DNA of 64,000 nt from Nymphaea colorata (GCF_008831285.2 NC_045151.1:2661544-2725543); one strand, 5' to 3'; numbered from the stretch's first letter, positions 49,501 to 60,370 are shown. Program-made: numbers and translations. Notes: generated by a model not told the origin, from the letters alone.

Positions 49501-52500
49501 ATATTACAAGGACATTAAATACCTCAACACACTTTACAAGAATGAGGAATCCTAAGAGACTTTTCTTCAATGTGCTGGGATCCAGAAGAAGGATCTGAGA
49601 TCATTAATGTTTAACACCCTCCCTCAAGCTGTGCATGGTTTTGAACCATGAACAGCTTGCTCTTCAAAAATCAAAAACGATACTTTGTCAATCCTTTAGT
49701 CAATATGTCAGCAGCTTGTTCATTAGTTCCAACGAAGACTGGTTCTATCTCTTTATTCTCCACCTTCTGCCTGATAAAATGCTGGTCAATCTCAATGTGT
49801 TTTGTTCGACCATATTGTATAGGATTGAAAGCAATGTTGATGGCGCTTTGGTTGTCACACATTAGTACTGAGCCTTTTATTTTTTCTCCTATATCTTCTA
49901 GCAAGTGTCGAATCCAAGTCACCTCTGTCGTCCCTGCAGCCATACATCTGTATTCAACTTCTGTACTTGATCTTGCAACTGCTCGTTGTTTTCTACTACT
50001 CCAAGATACCAAATTTTTGCTTATAAAGATGCAAAAACCAGAGATAGATCTTCTTTCGTCTGGATCTCCAGCCCAATCAGCGTCAGTATATGTGATCAAT
50101 TCATGATCAGCAGCTTCATTTTCACTTTTACAATACACTAATCCATCTCCAACAATTCCCTTGAGATACCTTAGTATTCTCTTAACTGCATTCATATGTA
50201 CGTCCCTTGGCGCATGCATAAATTGAGACACTTGATTTACCGCATAGGTAATATCAGGTCTGGTAAAAGTTAAATATTGCAAAGCACCAACAGTGTTGCG
50301 ATATTTGGTGGGGTCTTCATATGTTTCCCCATCATTTATACTCATCCTTTGGTTCAGAACACTCGGTGTTTTAGCAGGCTTACAATCTATCATGCATGTT
50401 ATATCCAATAGGTCAAGAGTATATTTTTGTTGTGTCAGGGTAAGACGATCTCCTTGCCTATCAATTTCAACTCCAAGAAAATATCGCAGGCTTCCAAGGT
50501 CTTTCATCTTAAAGTTTCTCATCAACAGACCCTTTATCTCATCAAAATATTTTTTTGAGCTCCCAGTAATGATGATGTCATCAACATATATAAGGAGGAG
50601 GGTAATAACATTTTCTTTCTTGAAAATGAAAAGGGAATGGTCAAGAGGACTGTTTCGAAATCCATATTCCTTAATTTTGTTTGAAAAACTTATCAAACCA
50701 TGACCGTGATGCTTGCTTAAGTCCATACAAGGATTTTTTCAGTTTGAAAACTCATTCGCTAGAGTCCTTTTCAACAAAGCCAAGAAGTTGCTCCATGAAA
50801 ACTTCTTCATTCAAGTCACCATGAAGAAAGGCATTTTTAACGTCTAATTGATTTAACTTCCACCCATATTTAACAACAAGGGATATGATTACGCAAATGG
50901 TTCCTATTTTGATTACGGGACTGAACGTCTCATCATAATCATGCCCAAACTGTTGAGTAAATCCTTTTGCTACAAACCTTGCTTTGTGTCTTTCTATGTT
51001 GCCGTCAGGTTTGTATTTGACTTTGTATACCCACTTGGAGCCCACTATGTTCTTTCTGTGTGGCCTTGGAACGATCTCCCATGTTCCACATTCATGCAAG
51101 GCATCCATTTCTTCTCTCATAGCCTTTCTCCAATGGTGTGATTTTGATGTTTGATCAAATGAAGTAGGTTCTTCCTCCTTGCCAACTTTTGCCATGAATA
51201 ACTGAAAATCAAGTGATAAAGAATCATAGCTAACCCACCTATGAATAGGATAGCGAACGCATTGGGATCTTCTAAGGTGGGGTATGTCGTCTTCTTCACT
51301 GTGAGCACTTCCATCCCTTAGTCGTCGATTGTAGATAAGACCTCAATACCGATGTGAGTTATTGCTTTCATGATGACTTGATAACTGTGATGAACCCTCT
51401 TGATTTTCACTTTGGGGCACATCTGACGACTGTATTGATCTCTCTCGATCTTCACCCTGAGGCACATCATTTTCTGAAACAGGATCTGCATTGCATAACT
51501 GTGAACTAGTCCAGGGATCATAAGATTCAATGGTCATAGGCTTTTCATTAGTATCATCAAAATTATGTTCATCAAAGGTAACATTTCTTGAGGTTTTGAT
51601 ACGTTTAGTTGTTGGATCATAGCATCGAAAACCTTTATATTCATCAGCATATCCAACAAACCGACAATGAATAGCTTTGTCTTGAAACTTGTTCCTCAAG
51701 GCAGCATCGACGTGAACATAGCATACACAGCCAAAAACCCTCAATTTCTTGTAATCAGGTTGTTTGCCTAAGAGTGTGAAATATGGCGATTTAGACATCA
51801 AGAGTGTCATAGGCAAATAATTTATTATGTATACAGTTGTATGGAAGGCTTCTGTCCATAAGGAAATGGGTACATTAGTATCATGCATCATGCTCATATC
51901 GCTTTCGACTATATGTCGATGTTTCCGCTCAACTACACCATTTTGTTGTAGGGTGTAGGGGCAGAAAATTTGTCTAGTTATCCCTTTTTCACGTAGAAAT
52001 TCAATAAAATCAAGTGATGAATATTCTCCCCCACCATCACATTGAAAATGCACAACATTGTATGAAAATTTGGTTTGAATCATGGCATAGAAGTTTCGAA
52101 ATATGTGAAGTACTTCTGATTTGTGTTTCATGAAGTAAATCCAGGTGAAACGTGAGTAAGAGTCAATAAATAAGACATAATATCGTGAACCAGACATGGA
52201 ATCAATAGGGGCTGGCCCCCAAACATCAGAAAAAATAACTTCAAAAGGTTTGGAAGCCCTTTGATTTATATTATGGAAAGGTAGAACATGACTCTTACAA
52301 AGCTCACAACTTGAACCTTTTTTGACACTTGAAGTAAGAGGTAAGCCTGATCTTGGAATGAGACTATCTGTGACAAGTTTTTCAACAAAATGTCAACCAA
52401 AGTGTCTCAGCCGATTATGCCACGGATCAGACTCCAAAAATTGTTTAGAGCCCCTTACTTTTGATTGGAAATGGCAAGAACTTGGAACTGGTGACGCTTT

Positions 52501-55500
52501 ATGAGAAAGAGAAAATGTCTTCAATCCTATACCAAAAGTGGACGAATTCTTGGGTAGACATTCCTTGAGAGCATACATATTCCCTTGCCGCTCCCCTTTA
52601 GCAAACATTTTTTTCGTTTGGAGGTCCTTGACATGGACAGAAGAAGGTGTGAATTCAACATAAGAGTTTGTATCAATGAGTTTAGAAATGGATATGATGT
52701 TCTTTTTTATATTGAGAACAAGAACAACATTAGACAATGATAGAGAGGAAGATGACAATGAAACATGTGCATTTCCAATATGTGTAATGGGATGAGATTT
52801 TCCATCACCTGTTATAATGCAATTTCTATCGTAATGAGGGGATAAGTTAATCAATTTACCTGTATTTCCTGTCACATGGGTAGCTGCACCTGAATCCAAG
52901 AACCATTCTCCCTGCTCATTTTGCTTTATAGTCATCTTTGAGAATGCGGTCATCAATAGCTGCTACATATCTTCGGCGGTGGATTTAGAATCACGTCTAA
53001 CCCCTTTGTTTTTATTTTGAGGATTAAACCAGCATTGTGCCTTCATGTGCCCTTTCTTGTTACATTGGAAACAAATTAGTATTCTTCTTGAAGTATTCAG
53101 ATGAGGCATACCTCGATTATTTGGTGTCGGTAGAATGTCGCGAGCACCATGATTAGAGTTCTCATGGTTCTGACCAAATTTCACATTCATGGCCAACACA
53201 TTTTGGGAGTTCCCTTGATCAGTCCTTTCAATGACTCTTTTCATATTCATTTCGTGTTGGAAAAATTTACCTTGTAGTTCGTTGAAGGAAGGCAGAATAG
53301 GGAGGACCTCAAGAGCTGTAATAAAAGCATGATAATCATGCCCAAGTCCACGTAAGGTTTGCTGCACTTTCTCCTTATCAGAAATGTTATTCCCTGGGGC
53401 AGCAAGTTGGTCTGCGACAGCCTTAATATGCCCCAAATAATCCATGATAGTGTTGAACCTTTGCTCAAATTCTGAAATTTTTTCTTTAAGTACATAATCT
53501 GAGCTTCTGAGCAAGGGTTTCCCATAATTCTTCCGCAGTACAGTTATCAGAAACCGAGAGTAACACTTGATGAGATAGAGTGGAAAAAATATATGCAACC
53601 AGCCTTTGGTCACATCTCATCCATAGAACATGCTCAGGGTTGGTGTCTTCTTGAACAGCAATGACCTCTCCTGCTTCATTCTTTATTTCCTGCAGAACAG
53701 ATATTGGTGGAGCCTTTGTTGAACCATCGAGATGTCCAAAGAGGCCTTGACTTCTTATAAAAGGGATGATCTGCCTTTTCCAGATGAGATAATTCTCATG
53801 ATTGAGTTTTTCGGTAATAAGGTGAAGAAGAAAATTTGAGGACATGCTAGAATGCGAAAGGTTTTCCAAGACAGCAGAAAGGAAGGGAAAGAAGACACGA
53901 TATAACAAGTTGTGTCCTTCGATAGGCAAGAATTACACAAGAGAAAAAAGTAAATTCAAAATAGAGACAAGATGCGAAAAGAGTTATAACCAGATTAGAC
54001 CTGTTTGGGCATTTCGTTAGGTAGAGATAACGTAACCTTGCTCTAATACCATGATAGAAATCTAGCACCAATATCTGAGTTTAGAAATCAATATTCACGC
54101 AATAGGGTAGAGAGAGAAAGAGTGAAACAAGAAGAAACTGAGGAGAAGAAGTTGTGGCCAAGATGGTCTGCACGGTCCCTATTTATAATTCCAATTCCAG
54201 AATTCTAAGAGTCTTCAATCACAGAATCCTAAGAGACTTTTCACATATTACAAGGACATTAAATACAACGTAGAATCCTAAGAGACTCTTCACATATTAC
54301 AAGGACATTAAATACAACGTAAAATCCTAAGAGACTCTTCACATATTACAAGGACATTAAATACAACGTAGAATCTTAAGAGACTCTTCACATATTACAA
54401 GGATATTAAATACAACGTAGAATCCTAAGAGACCCTTCACATATTGCAATGACATTAAATACTTCAACACACTTTACAAGAATGAAGAATCCTAAGAGAC
54501 TTTTCTTCAACGTGCTGGGATCCAGAAGAAGGATCCGAGATCTTTATTGTTTAACAATATTAACCAGAGAAGATCCCATTTATCATATTTGTTTCTCTCC
54601 ATATTTCCGCCCAACTTTATGTCTGGAAATTTTCTTCCTTCGATGTTTCAGTTTTAGTTGCGCTCACATAACATAGAAGCAATTTCAGATCACATCTGAC
54701 ATACCTAATGAGTGTGATCATTAACATCTAAGTAAATGTTGAGTAACAGAGGGAAAAAAAAATCTGTTATCCAATGGCCATATCACACCTACTCCTAAGA
54801 TACATTCAAAAGGAAACTAAGAGTATCAAGCTTTAAAATATTCTTAAAATTTAATTGAAAATCAAACAACTGTTTTAACTTTTAACAGTGCGAACCTGGA
54901 ATTACTCAGAGAAAAAGGCAATACACATGCCTTTTCTAGATTTAGCGATAAAAGTAAAGTTAAAACAAAGTATCGAGTGCATCCCTGTCCGCATTTCATT
55001 GGAAAAAGATACAAAAAGGAAAATGATCAAGTATATAGCTGAAGAGACCAGATTCTTACCTTGTAATATCATCCGAACTTATAGGGAAGAATTTAGAAGT
55101 TGGTTCAATTTTGATATGCAGTTGCTGATCACCATAATCTGATCTGTTAACAATTCTAGCGGCTGTCCTGGAGACAAGCTCAGCCCCATTCCACCTGAGC
55201 AATTTATCATCATATGTGGAAAAGAACTCTTTTAAGCACTCCAAAATAAAATGACTGCAAGAAGAGAATGGAACCATTAGCGACAGACTAGGATGAACAA
55301 CAATTAAATGTCACTTAAACATGTCTAACAAAAATACACTAGTATTTCTTAGAGAAAAATGATAATTTTTTCTTAGTAGTCCATGAATGTTGCAAAAGGT
55401 CCTGGACATATTAGGGTCAACCATCTAGCCATCTGTATAGACGCAAATTCAAAATGTAACTGCAGGTTTTAAGAATAAAACTACCATTTACAGGAATAAC

Positions 55501-57858
55501 ACAATCAGGTCTCTTTTTTAGGATATAAACAAAGTTCTACATCTACTCCACTCTGCATTCACGTTTTCATTCTCTTCAATATCTCTATGTACAAAGAACA
55601 ACAGGACATCTCAGTCTTGTAAACATGTAAATAAATGTCATTTTTTGGTGGTAAAGCTCCAGTCTAAAACAGTTCATATAAGCATAACAATTCAGTGCCT
55701 TTCCTTTTGCAATTTGCGTTTGTCGGCTTACTGGTTCAGATGAAGAGTTAGACCCATTTGCAAAATAATCTAAGACTTGCTATTATTTATTTCCCTGTTT
55801 GCACCTCCCCTTGACTATAAAGGCAAAAAACTCTCAGACAAGGTAGTATTTTGACATCGTATTATGCTAACATGATATGCTAGAATATGATTCATGCTGC
55901 CTTAAAAATAAACCAGAGACATACAATATTACCACTGTTCTGGATATCTTTCTTTCTTATTGGTTTGCATACTTTCAATATGAGTTTTATCTCTCATTCA
56001 ATGCTTTGTATTTTAATAAGTTTGATACGTTGAAAAGGTGCACCAGCAAAGCCCCTATAATATCCCCAAAATGGGGATAGTTTGGAACATATTGATGGTT
56101 ATTAGAACCCTTGAGAGATTTAGATACTTATGTCTTATATCATCAGTTCTCTCGTAGCTTTTCTTAGAGAAACTAAAGCTGGATATAGGGCAGTTTGGAA
56201 TCTATCATAAAGGCATTCAAGTCAGTTTTCAGCTAAAGATAGTCAACTGCCCACCTTGAAAGGCATGGACCCCCACTCCACCCCTCAGAATTTTTAATAA
56301 AAATATTTTTACATGTATAAACTTTTGAAAACCAAGTATGCCCCCACCCAAAGAAGAACAACAAAATGCATTGGGAGGACAAGAGTCTGGTATTTCAAAA
56401 CAGCAATAGTATGTTGATCAACTAATTGGTTATGTAGATTCAGATTATGCTAGTGATCTGGATAAGAGGAGGTCCCAGATAGGCTATGTATTTACTTTCT
56501 CAGGCTATGTTGTTAGTTGGAACTTGGAAAGTTGTCCTATAGTCTACTGTGGTTTTGTCTATGACAAACACTAAGTACATGGTGATGGTAGATGACGTAA
56601 AAGAAGCATTGTGGCTAAGAGGTATGGTTGGCGATTTTGGATATTTAAAGGAGGTGCCTTACGTATACTGTGATAGTCAAATGTCATACAATTGACTAAA
56701 AAAATATATATCATGAAAGAACCAAAAATATTGACATTAAGTATCACTTTGCTTGTGATGTTGTGTTGCAAGATACTGTGGCTGTTCAGAAGATTTCTGT
56801 AGTAGATAACCCAGCGAATGTGTGAACAACTCAACAAAGTATATTCCTTCAGAAAAGTTAAGGCATTGCCTGGACTTGATCGGCTTGCAAAGCACATAAG
56901 GTGAGCCCCAATGGAGGCATGGCGGGGACATCAATTATGATGGAGCTTGACATTGGTTGTGGCTTATGAAGGCGAGCCAAGTGGACAATTTGTTGTTTTA
57001 TGGCCCATCTTATGAACATGGTTGAGTGGTCTCCATTTTTCATAGGAACATGGGGAGTGGATAATTGTAATAACTTCCCAATTGAGTCTATATAAAGGAA
57101 ACAAGTAATGTGTAGTGAAGAGGCGAGTAAGGGAAAGAGTAAGAGACTTCTTGTAAAGAGAATTTGTTTCTCTTGGAGTGTTCATTTTACTCTTGTCTAA
57201 TTCTCCATATTTAGTAAAGTTCTTTTGAGACGTTGCCCGTGGATGTAGGAAGGCATCCTACTTCAAACCACATAAATGTTGTCTTCTTACTTAGCGCGTG
57301 TATCTTTTCTTCCTTCATTTTCTTCACATTGTGTGGATAAAGATCTTAGGCACTACTTGACTTGTTTAAGTAGTCAAGTTCTAACACACACTGTCACACA
57401 CATAGATATGCAAGCATAAGCATGCATACATGCTACCAGACTGTTTTCAGTTTCTATTCTTTAACTTCTTTTTCCCTTCTCCAATTTACCTTAAAGAAAA
57501 GAGGTAGGCTAACTTTTATCATGGCTAATACAAAGCAGTAACAAAAAGACAGGCACCACTTTTAGACAAAATATACATTTATAAGAACCTCTTTTAGTCT
57601 TTATTTCATGTTCAGTTTGTACCTGGTTTAGATTTCTGGACTGATAAGGCTTTTAAATTAGAACTGTTTTTCCTTGTTTCCTTTGTTTTTTAATATCATT
57701 GGCTTTTAGTTGCCAAGATTTTTCTGCTTGATCTTTAAAAACTTGATACTCGATTATCATAAGAGAGGAAGAAAAAGAGTTTGATTTTTTTTCTTTTTTA
57801 TGGCTATTGAAGTTGCACAAGCTCCTGCATCCCAGAGTACATGTGTGTGCATATGCAT

Positions 57859-57943
<85 letters not shown>

Positions 57944-58137
57944 ATAAGAGAGGGAGAGAGAAGGAGAGAGATTCTTTCAGCAGTGTTCGAGTTGTAGACC
58001 TGTGATGCCGGAATGCCATCACAGCACCATTTAGAGAAGGCAACTCATTTTGCAGATGTTCCAAACCAACAGAACTGTCAAGAGATTTTAGAGGCTTCAA
58101 CACTACAACATCTGAATCAACATATATTCCTCCATAT
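46549..58137 (-). CDS. Alpha-1,4-glycosyltransferase family protein (At4g19900-type), C-terminal three exons, partial
   Basis: Exons on the minus strand: 58137-58000, 55254-55060 and 46735-46549, joined by GT/AG introns with split codons that close correctly (AG+T, then AG+A). The joined reading is 172 complete codons to a TGA stop. It starts inside the donor-binding region, YGGIYVDSDVVVLKPL with the DSD metal-binding (DXD) motif, continues LNGAVMAFRHHSHFILECLK, TYDDKLLRWNGAEL, FFPISSDDITRYF, FHFWHGLTSTLVP and ends LNHHCLRCHDVL. This order matches the Gly_transf_sug plus alpha-1,4-glycosyltransferase C-terminal region of plant proteins like At4g19900, type II membrane enzymes of the Golgi. 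The acceptor substrate is not known. The N-terminal exons (membrane anchor, stem, start of the fold) were not found below 64000 and should lie further along. The last intron is 8.3 kb because a copia element landed in it. Confidence 0.92.
46993..47222. repeat. Diverged direct duplication, about 124-bp period
   Basis: 'tcagtatcaggcataaacca' with 'gacatgaaatctctagccca' (46993-47098) recurs as 'ctatatcaggtacatacca' with 'cacatgaaatctctagctca' (47117-47222). It lies inside the long glycosyltransferase intron. Confidence 0.8.
47590..47705. repeat. Dispersed repeat copy
   Basis: 'gcaggggcagagggaggacc' followed by 'ccctgaaattttgaaaagtg' and 'tcaaatttttccataaaa', the same framework as 60384-60570. 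Confidence 0.5.
48055..48072. repeat. Short (GA)n tract
   Basis: Uninterrupted GA units inside the glycosyltransferase intron. Confidence 0.85.
48279..48681. mobile_element. 403-bp terminal-inverted-repeat element with 8-bp target duplication
   Basis: The left end CTATGTCACACG and right end CGTGTGACATAG are perfect inverted repeats of 12 bp. GTTCCTAT flanks both ends (48271-48278 and 48682-48689), an exact 8-bp duplication. The interior is rich in 'gacacgg', 'gtgtccgcgtatcc' and 'cgtacccgtaccc', pairing imperfectly between halves. An 8-bp duplication suits the hAT superfamily, although the end sequence is not the usual hAT CAGGG type. A 9-bp duplication (Mutator-like) is possible if the boundary shifts by one base. 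No protein is encoded. Confidence 0.75.
49254..49258. repeat. Target-site duplication of the copia element, left copy
   Basis: ATATT directly before the left LTR, matched by ATATT directly after the right LTR. Confidence 0.9.
49259..49616 (-). repeat. 3' LTR of the copia element, 358 bp
   Basis: Starts TGATAGAAATCTAGCACC and ends TGTTTAACA on the + strand. It carries one complete and one partial 49-bp unit ('agagactcttcacatattac...') from 49439. It is 147 bp shorter than its partner. Confidence 0.95.
49617..49630 (-). other. Polypurine tract of the copia element
   Basis: AGCTTGAGGGAGGG on the minus strand immediately precedes the 3' LTR, the expected plus-strand primer site. Confidence 0.85.
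49671..52962 (-). pseudogene. copia pol (protease, integrase, reverse transcriptase, RNase H), broken
   Basis: Reading on the minus strand: protease WFLDSGAATHVTG (catalytic D-S-G near 52890); zinc-binding integrase head WHNRLRH with CELC, cut by a TGA at 52393-52395; integrase core with DVWGP (near 52230), CDGGGEY (Asp about 52038) and VVERKHRH (Glu about 51930), the exact D-35-E spacing; a TGA at 51343; the reverse-transcriptase start WRKAMREEMDAL and LNQLDVKNAFLHGDL; a TGA at 50752 before VFKLKKSLYGLKQ; a one-base frameshift in a T run near 50685; the catalytic LLIYVDDIIITG (about 50590-50560); and RNase H TYTDADWAGD, SWSSRKQ and ADILTKGL to the end. Except for the frameshift the parts share one frame, so the ancestor was a single polyprotein of copia type. 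Confidence 0.95.
52963..52980 (-). promoter_or_regulatory. In-frame TAG between gag and pol in a readthrough-like context
   Basis: On the minus strand the gag frame reads ACC GCC GAA GAT ATG, then TAG CAG CTA, then TTG ATG ACC into protease in the same frame. TAG followed by CAGCTA fits CARYYA, the six-base context that promotes stop-codon readthrough in tobamovirus replicase genes and is cited for some plant retroelements. Since this copy has other stops, a chance CAG-to-TAG mutation is equally possible. Confidence 0.4.
52966..53929 (-). pseudogene. copia gag, frameshifted
   Basis: The frame from 53929 (first likely Met at 53845, MSSNFLLHLITEKLNHENYL) covers the N-terminal Gag region with YLIWKRQIIPFIRSQGLFGH and CTAEELWETLAQ, then ends early at 53486. 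The remainder continues one frame away: LKEKISEFEQRFNTIMDYL, then ISDKEKVQQTLRGLGHDYH, and the zinc knuckle CFQCNKKGHMKAQC (53073-53032, CX2CX4HX4C). A frameshift with probable loss of a few residues near 53500 separates the halves. Gag forms the virus-like particle and binds the element RNA through the knuckle. Confidence 0.92.
54040..54051 (-). other. Primer-binding site of the copia element (tRNA-iMet)
   Basis: TGGTATTAGAGC on the minus strand directly after the 5' LTR. It is one base different from the usual TGGTATCAGAGC. Confidence 0.9.
54052..54556 (-). repeat. 5' LTR of the copia element, 505 bp
   Basis: Same ends as the other LTR but with four complete and one partial 49-bp unit starting at 54232, 54281, 54330, 54379 and 54428. 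The difference in length from the 3' LTR is 147 bp, exactly three units. Confidence 0.95.
54178..54188 (-). promoter_or_regulatory. TATA box of the copia 5' LTR
   Basis: TTATAAATAGG on the minus strand, between the repeat array and the end of the LTR. The same sequence lies in the other LTR at 49385-49395. The 49-bp array sits just upstream of it in transcriptional sense, where an LTR enhancer would be expected. Confidence 0.7.
54557..54561. repeat. Target-site duplication of the copia element, right copy
   Basis: ATATT directly after the LTR end TTTAACA. Confidence 0.9.
55255..56369. other. Intron sequence of the glycosyltransferase gene
   Basis: AT-rich and without coding signs. A dispersed-repeat fragment lies at about 56250-56345 ('cccccactccacccctcaga ... 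ttttacatgtataaactttt'). Confidence 0.5.
56370..57386 (+). mobile_element. Truncated Ty1/copia remnant: RNase H end plus 3' LTR
   Basis: On the + strand the remnant opens near SLVFQNSN and runs into GYVDSDYASDLDKRRSQ, the copia RNase H motif, with FTFSGYVVSWN; frame breaks follow. Downstream 'ggcgagccaagtggacaatt' resembles the polypurine end, and a probable LTR spans about 56991-57386, from TGTTGTTTTATGG to GTTCTAACA, with a TATA-like 'tctatataaagg' inside. The 5' LTR, gag, integrase and most of reverse transcriptase are missing. It lies in a glycosyltransferase intron, antisense to that gene, and is not the same family as the 49-54 kb element. Confidence 0.8.
57387..57861. other. Glycosyltransferase intron sequence
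   Basis: AT-rich, no feature recognised. Confidence 0.4.
57862..57939. repeat. (AT)n microsatellite, 78 bp
   Basis: Uninterrupted AT tract about 60 bp downstream (in gene sense) of a glycosyltransferase donor site. Apparent Ile-Tyr coding across it is intron. Confidence 0.95.
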
Positions 58138-59390
58138 CTGCATGTGGATAAAACCATAAAAGTGTGTAATAATTGCAAACAGGATAATAACAAATATAAC
58201 TAGTTGACCATAAATTGCACTAGTTTTCCTTTCTGTTGTGCTACATTTGGTTTCCATAATAGTCTCGAAGCACAGTAACAGGAACAGGTATATTAAGATA
58301 CTCTAGAATATCATAACTGATGAACTTCCATATGGTGACAGGAGAGAATACATAGGAAAGAATGTGTTTTTTTATTTTAGATGAATGTATAAATTGAAAA
58401 GGAAAAAGAAAACAATCACATAGGAATATCAGGATTGGAAAAAATTTATGATGCTCTCCCCTAACACGTCAAATTCCACCATGGCAATGAAGAGCTTGGT
58501 TCTCAACATAACATGGTATTTGTGTCTGTAGGCAACAAATGAGAAATCACCACTGCACAATACAAATATTAAATGCAGTCACAGATGTCATTGATACTTT
58601 GGAAACATGATAATATTAAATCAAGTCTTTATAGAAATGATATGAATCTCATGGTATTTTCCAAGCTATGTTTTATTGAGATGCTTAATGCTTTTTGTTT
58701 TGTTTCTAGATTTTAGACATGGATGTTTTATTGAGATGTTTTACATTTTTTGGTTTCGTTTTTACATTTTATTGCTTGAAGATAAAGGAAAGGTAAAAGG
58801 AAAGGAATCAAAGGATGTTTCTACACTTGTCCATTAAAGAGAAAAGAAAAGTTGAATAAATTTTCACATTTGGTGGTTTAGAAATTAGAAGGTTGATTTT
58901 TTCAAGAAACTTCACTTTGGGGACACAGTTGACTTGTTCTCAAAGTAGACCTAGCCAACAGAAGCTAAGCACTAGTCAGTCAGCTAACTAGTGTTTAGCA
59001 CAACTAGCAACTAGTCATACCAACTGGTCACTATTTTGACAATTAAGCACGTACCAATAAAGAAAGAGCATGGAAGTTTGCTAGGTCGGAAGGATTTAAA
59101 AGCTAGATGAATGATCAGCTTAGTTATTGCTTTTGTGTGTTTCTGAGTATATATTCTTCAATTACTGATAATTAAACTTAGTTTAAGAACCCAAAAGCTT
59201 AATCCAATTGGGTTCCATATATTTAACTGAGAACACTTCTAGTCAATATTGCAAAAGGTGTATTTGCAATGCGATCCATCTGGGGGGACCTATATGCCTA
59301 AAACCAAAGAAAATGCAGAAAAAACTGAAAAAATTGGGGAAAATGTATTTCATACACAAGAACTTCGCCTAGTGAGTCAGGACAAAATGA
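58138..59390. other. Probable intron of the glycosyltransferase gene, no exon found
   Basis: The next upstream exon should encode a stretch ending just before YGGIYVDSD. I scanned the minus strand here and to 64000 without finding it. No element ends are evident. Confidence 0.4.
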
Positions 59391-59790
59391 ATGGAAGCTC
59401 GGACCTTTGATAGTCAAAGTACTCGCAAAGCGAACAATGTCACGAGCAATCTTTGCGAGTGCTTTGTGGGCTTTGCACGTCTGATAGTCAAAGCACTCAC
59501 AACTTCAAATTGTTGAAGGTCACGTCACGTCAGAACAAAGCCCTTTTTTTCTTATTCAGACCAATGGAAGCACTTTTGACGATTTCCTGAATGTTATGGA
59601 AAGGTCATGACTAATTTCTTGAAAGGTGAGGACTGATTATAGGAAAGTCAGGACTTTCTTGAAAGGTCAGGACTAATTGCAATTATATGTCATTAGTACT
59701 CACTTTACCAAAAATTGTATGTTATTAGTATTAATTATACGAAAAAGGTCAGGACTAATTGCAATTGTATGCCATTAGTACTCACACATA
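59391..59790. repeat. Nested short repeats ('gcgagtgctttgtgggcttt', 'aaaggtcaggactaattgca')
   Basis: 'gatagtcaaagtactcgcaa' and 'gatagtcaaagcactcacaa' form one pair. 'aaggtcaggactaattgcaa' with 'cattagtactcac' occurs at about 59662 and 59745. A related 'aagtgctttgtgagctttgc' lies at 47850, pointing to a dispersed element, but its limits are unclear. Confidence 0.55.
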
Positions 59791-60184
59791 TAAAGAACTT
59801 TCATCATTCATAAGTCCTAATATATTAACAACACATTAAAAATTAGAATAATATAATAAGCGTCCATAAAGTTTAAGCTTTAAGTTTAAAGTGTTTTAGA
59901 TTACATCAGATCACAAGTTCACAACATACAGATGTTCACTCTTCACTACCAAGTGTCAAATATCATGATTATCATCAATCAATATGATAATCATCATCAT
60001 CATCTTTTTCATTCTCATTTTCTTTCCTAATTGCTTCAATTCTTTCAAATCAATGATTTCTTGCACAAATAAGCGACTCTTTTAAAAAAACTAGCAAACA
60101 ACCCCCCCCCTTTTCTCTCAGAGCTCTTAGAGATGTTAGAAAGCATGAGGGAGAGTTGTTTTACAAAGAAGCACGAAGAAGGGG

Positions 60185-60370
60185 GCTAGAGGCCCTTTTT
60201 CGGTTTTGTCTCTGTATCGTATGATACAGGGTATATCACATGTATCGTATGATATGGACCCCATATCGCACAATATAGACAATACACTTACGAGTTACGA
60301 TACAAGGGCAGCATGTCATGTATCGTAGGTGTTTCGTAACCTCCTATATCGTGCAATACAGATAACACTG
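60185..60370. repeat. TATCGTA-rich palindromic block
   Basis: 'gtatcgtatgatacagg', 'tgtatcgtatgatatgg', 'catatcgcacaatatag' and 'tatatcgtgcaatacag' recur, each a near-palindrome. This has the look of a dispersed MITE-like repeat, but no terminal repeats or duplication could be placed. Confidence 0.45.

Larger units (their letters stand above)
49259..54556 (-). mobile_element. Ty1/copia LTR retrotransposon, full length but decayed
   Basis: A 5298-bp element in minus orientation with LTRs beginning TG and ending CA (49259-49616 and 54052-54556), a 5-bp duplication ATATT, a tRNA-iMet-type primer-binding site next to the 5' LTR and a polypurine tract next to the 3' LTR. The order gag, protease, integrase, reverse transcriptase, RNase H defines Ty1/copia. 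Frame breaks inactivate it: a gag frameshift near 53500, a TAG at 52963-52965, TGA stops at 52393, 51343 and 50752, and a frameshift near 50685. By hand the LTRs differ at about 17 of roughly 310 aligned bases outside their repeat arrays, so the insertion is not young. It interrupts only the last intron of the glycosyltransferase gene, in the same transcriptional direction. Confidence 0.97.

Noticed and set aside
50293-50703. 136-codon + strand frame
   Set aside because: Antisense to the copia reverse transcriptase.
57804-57999. Ile-Tyr repeat extension of the glycosyltransferase exon frame
   Set aside because: Lies beyond the donor site at 58000 in the intron; produced by the (AT)n tract.
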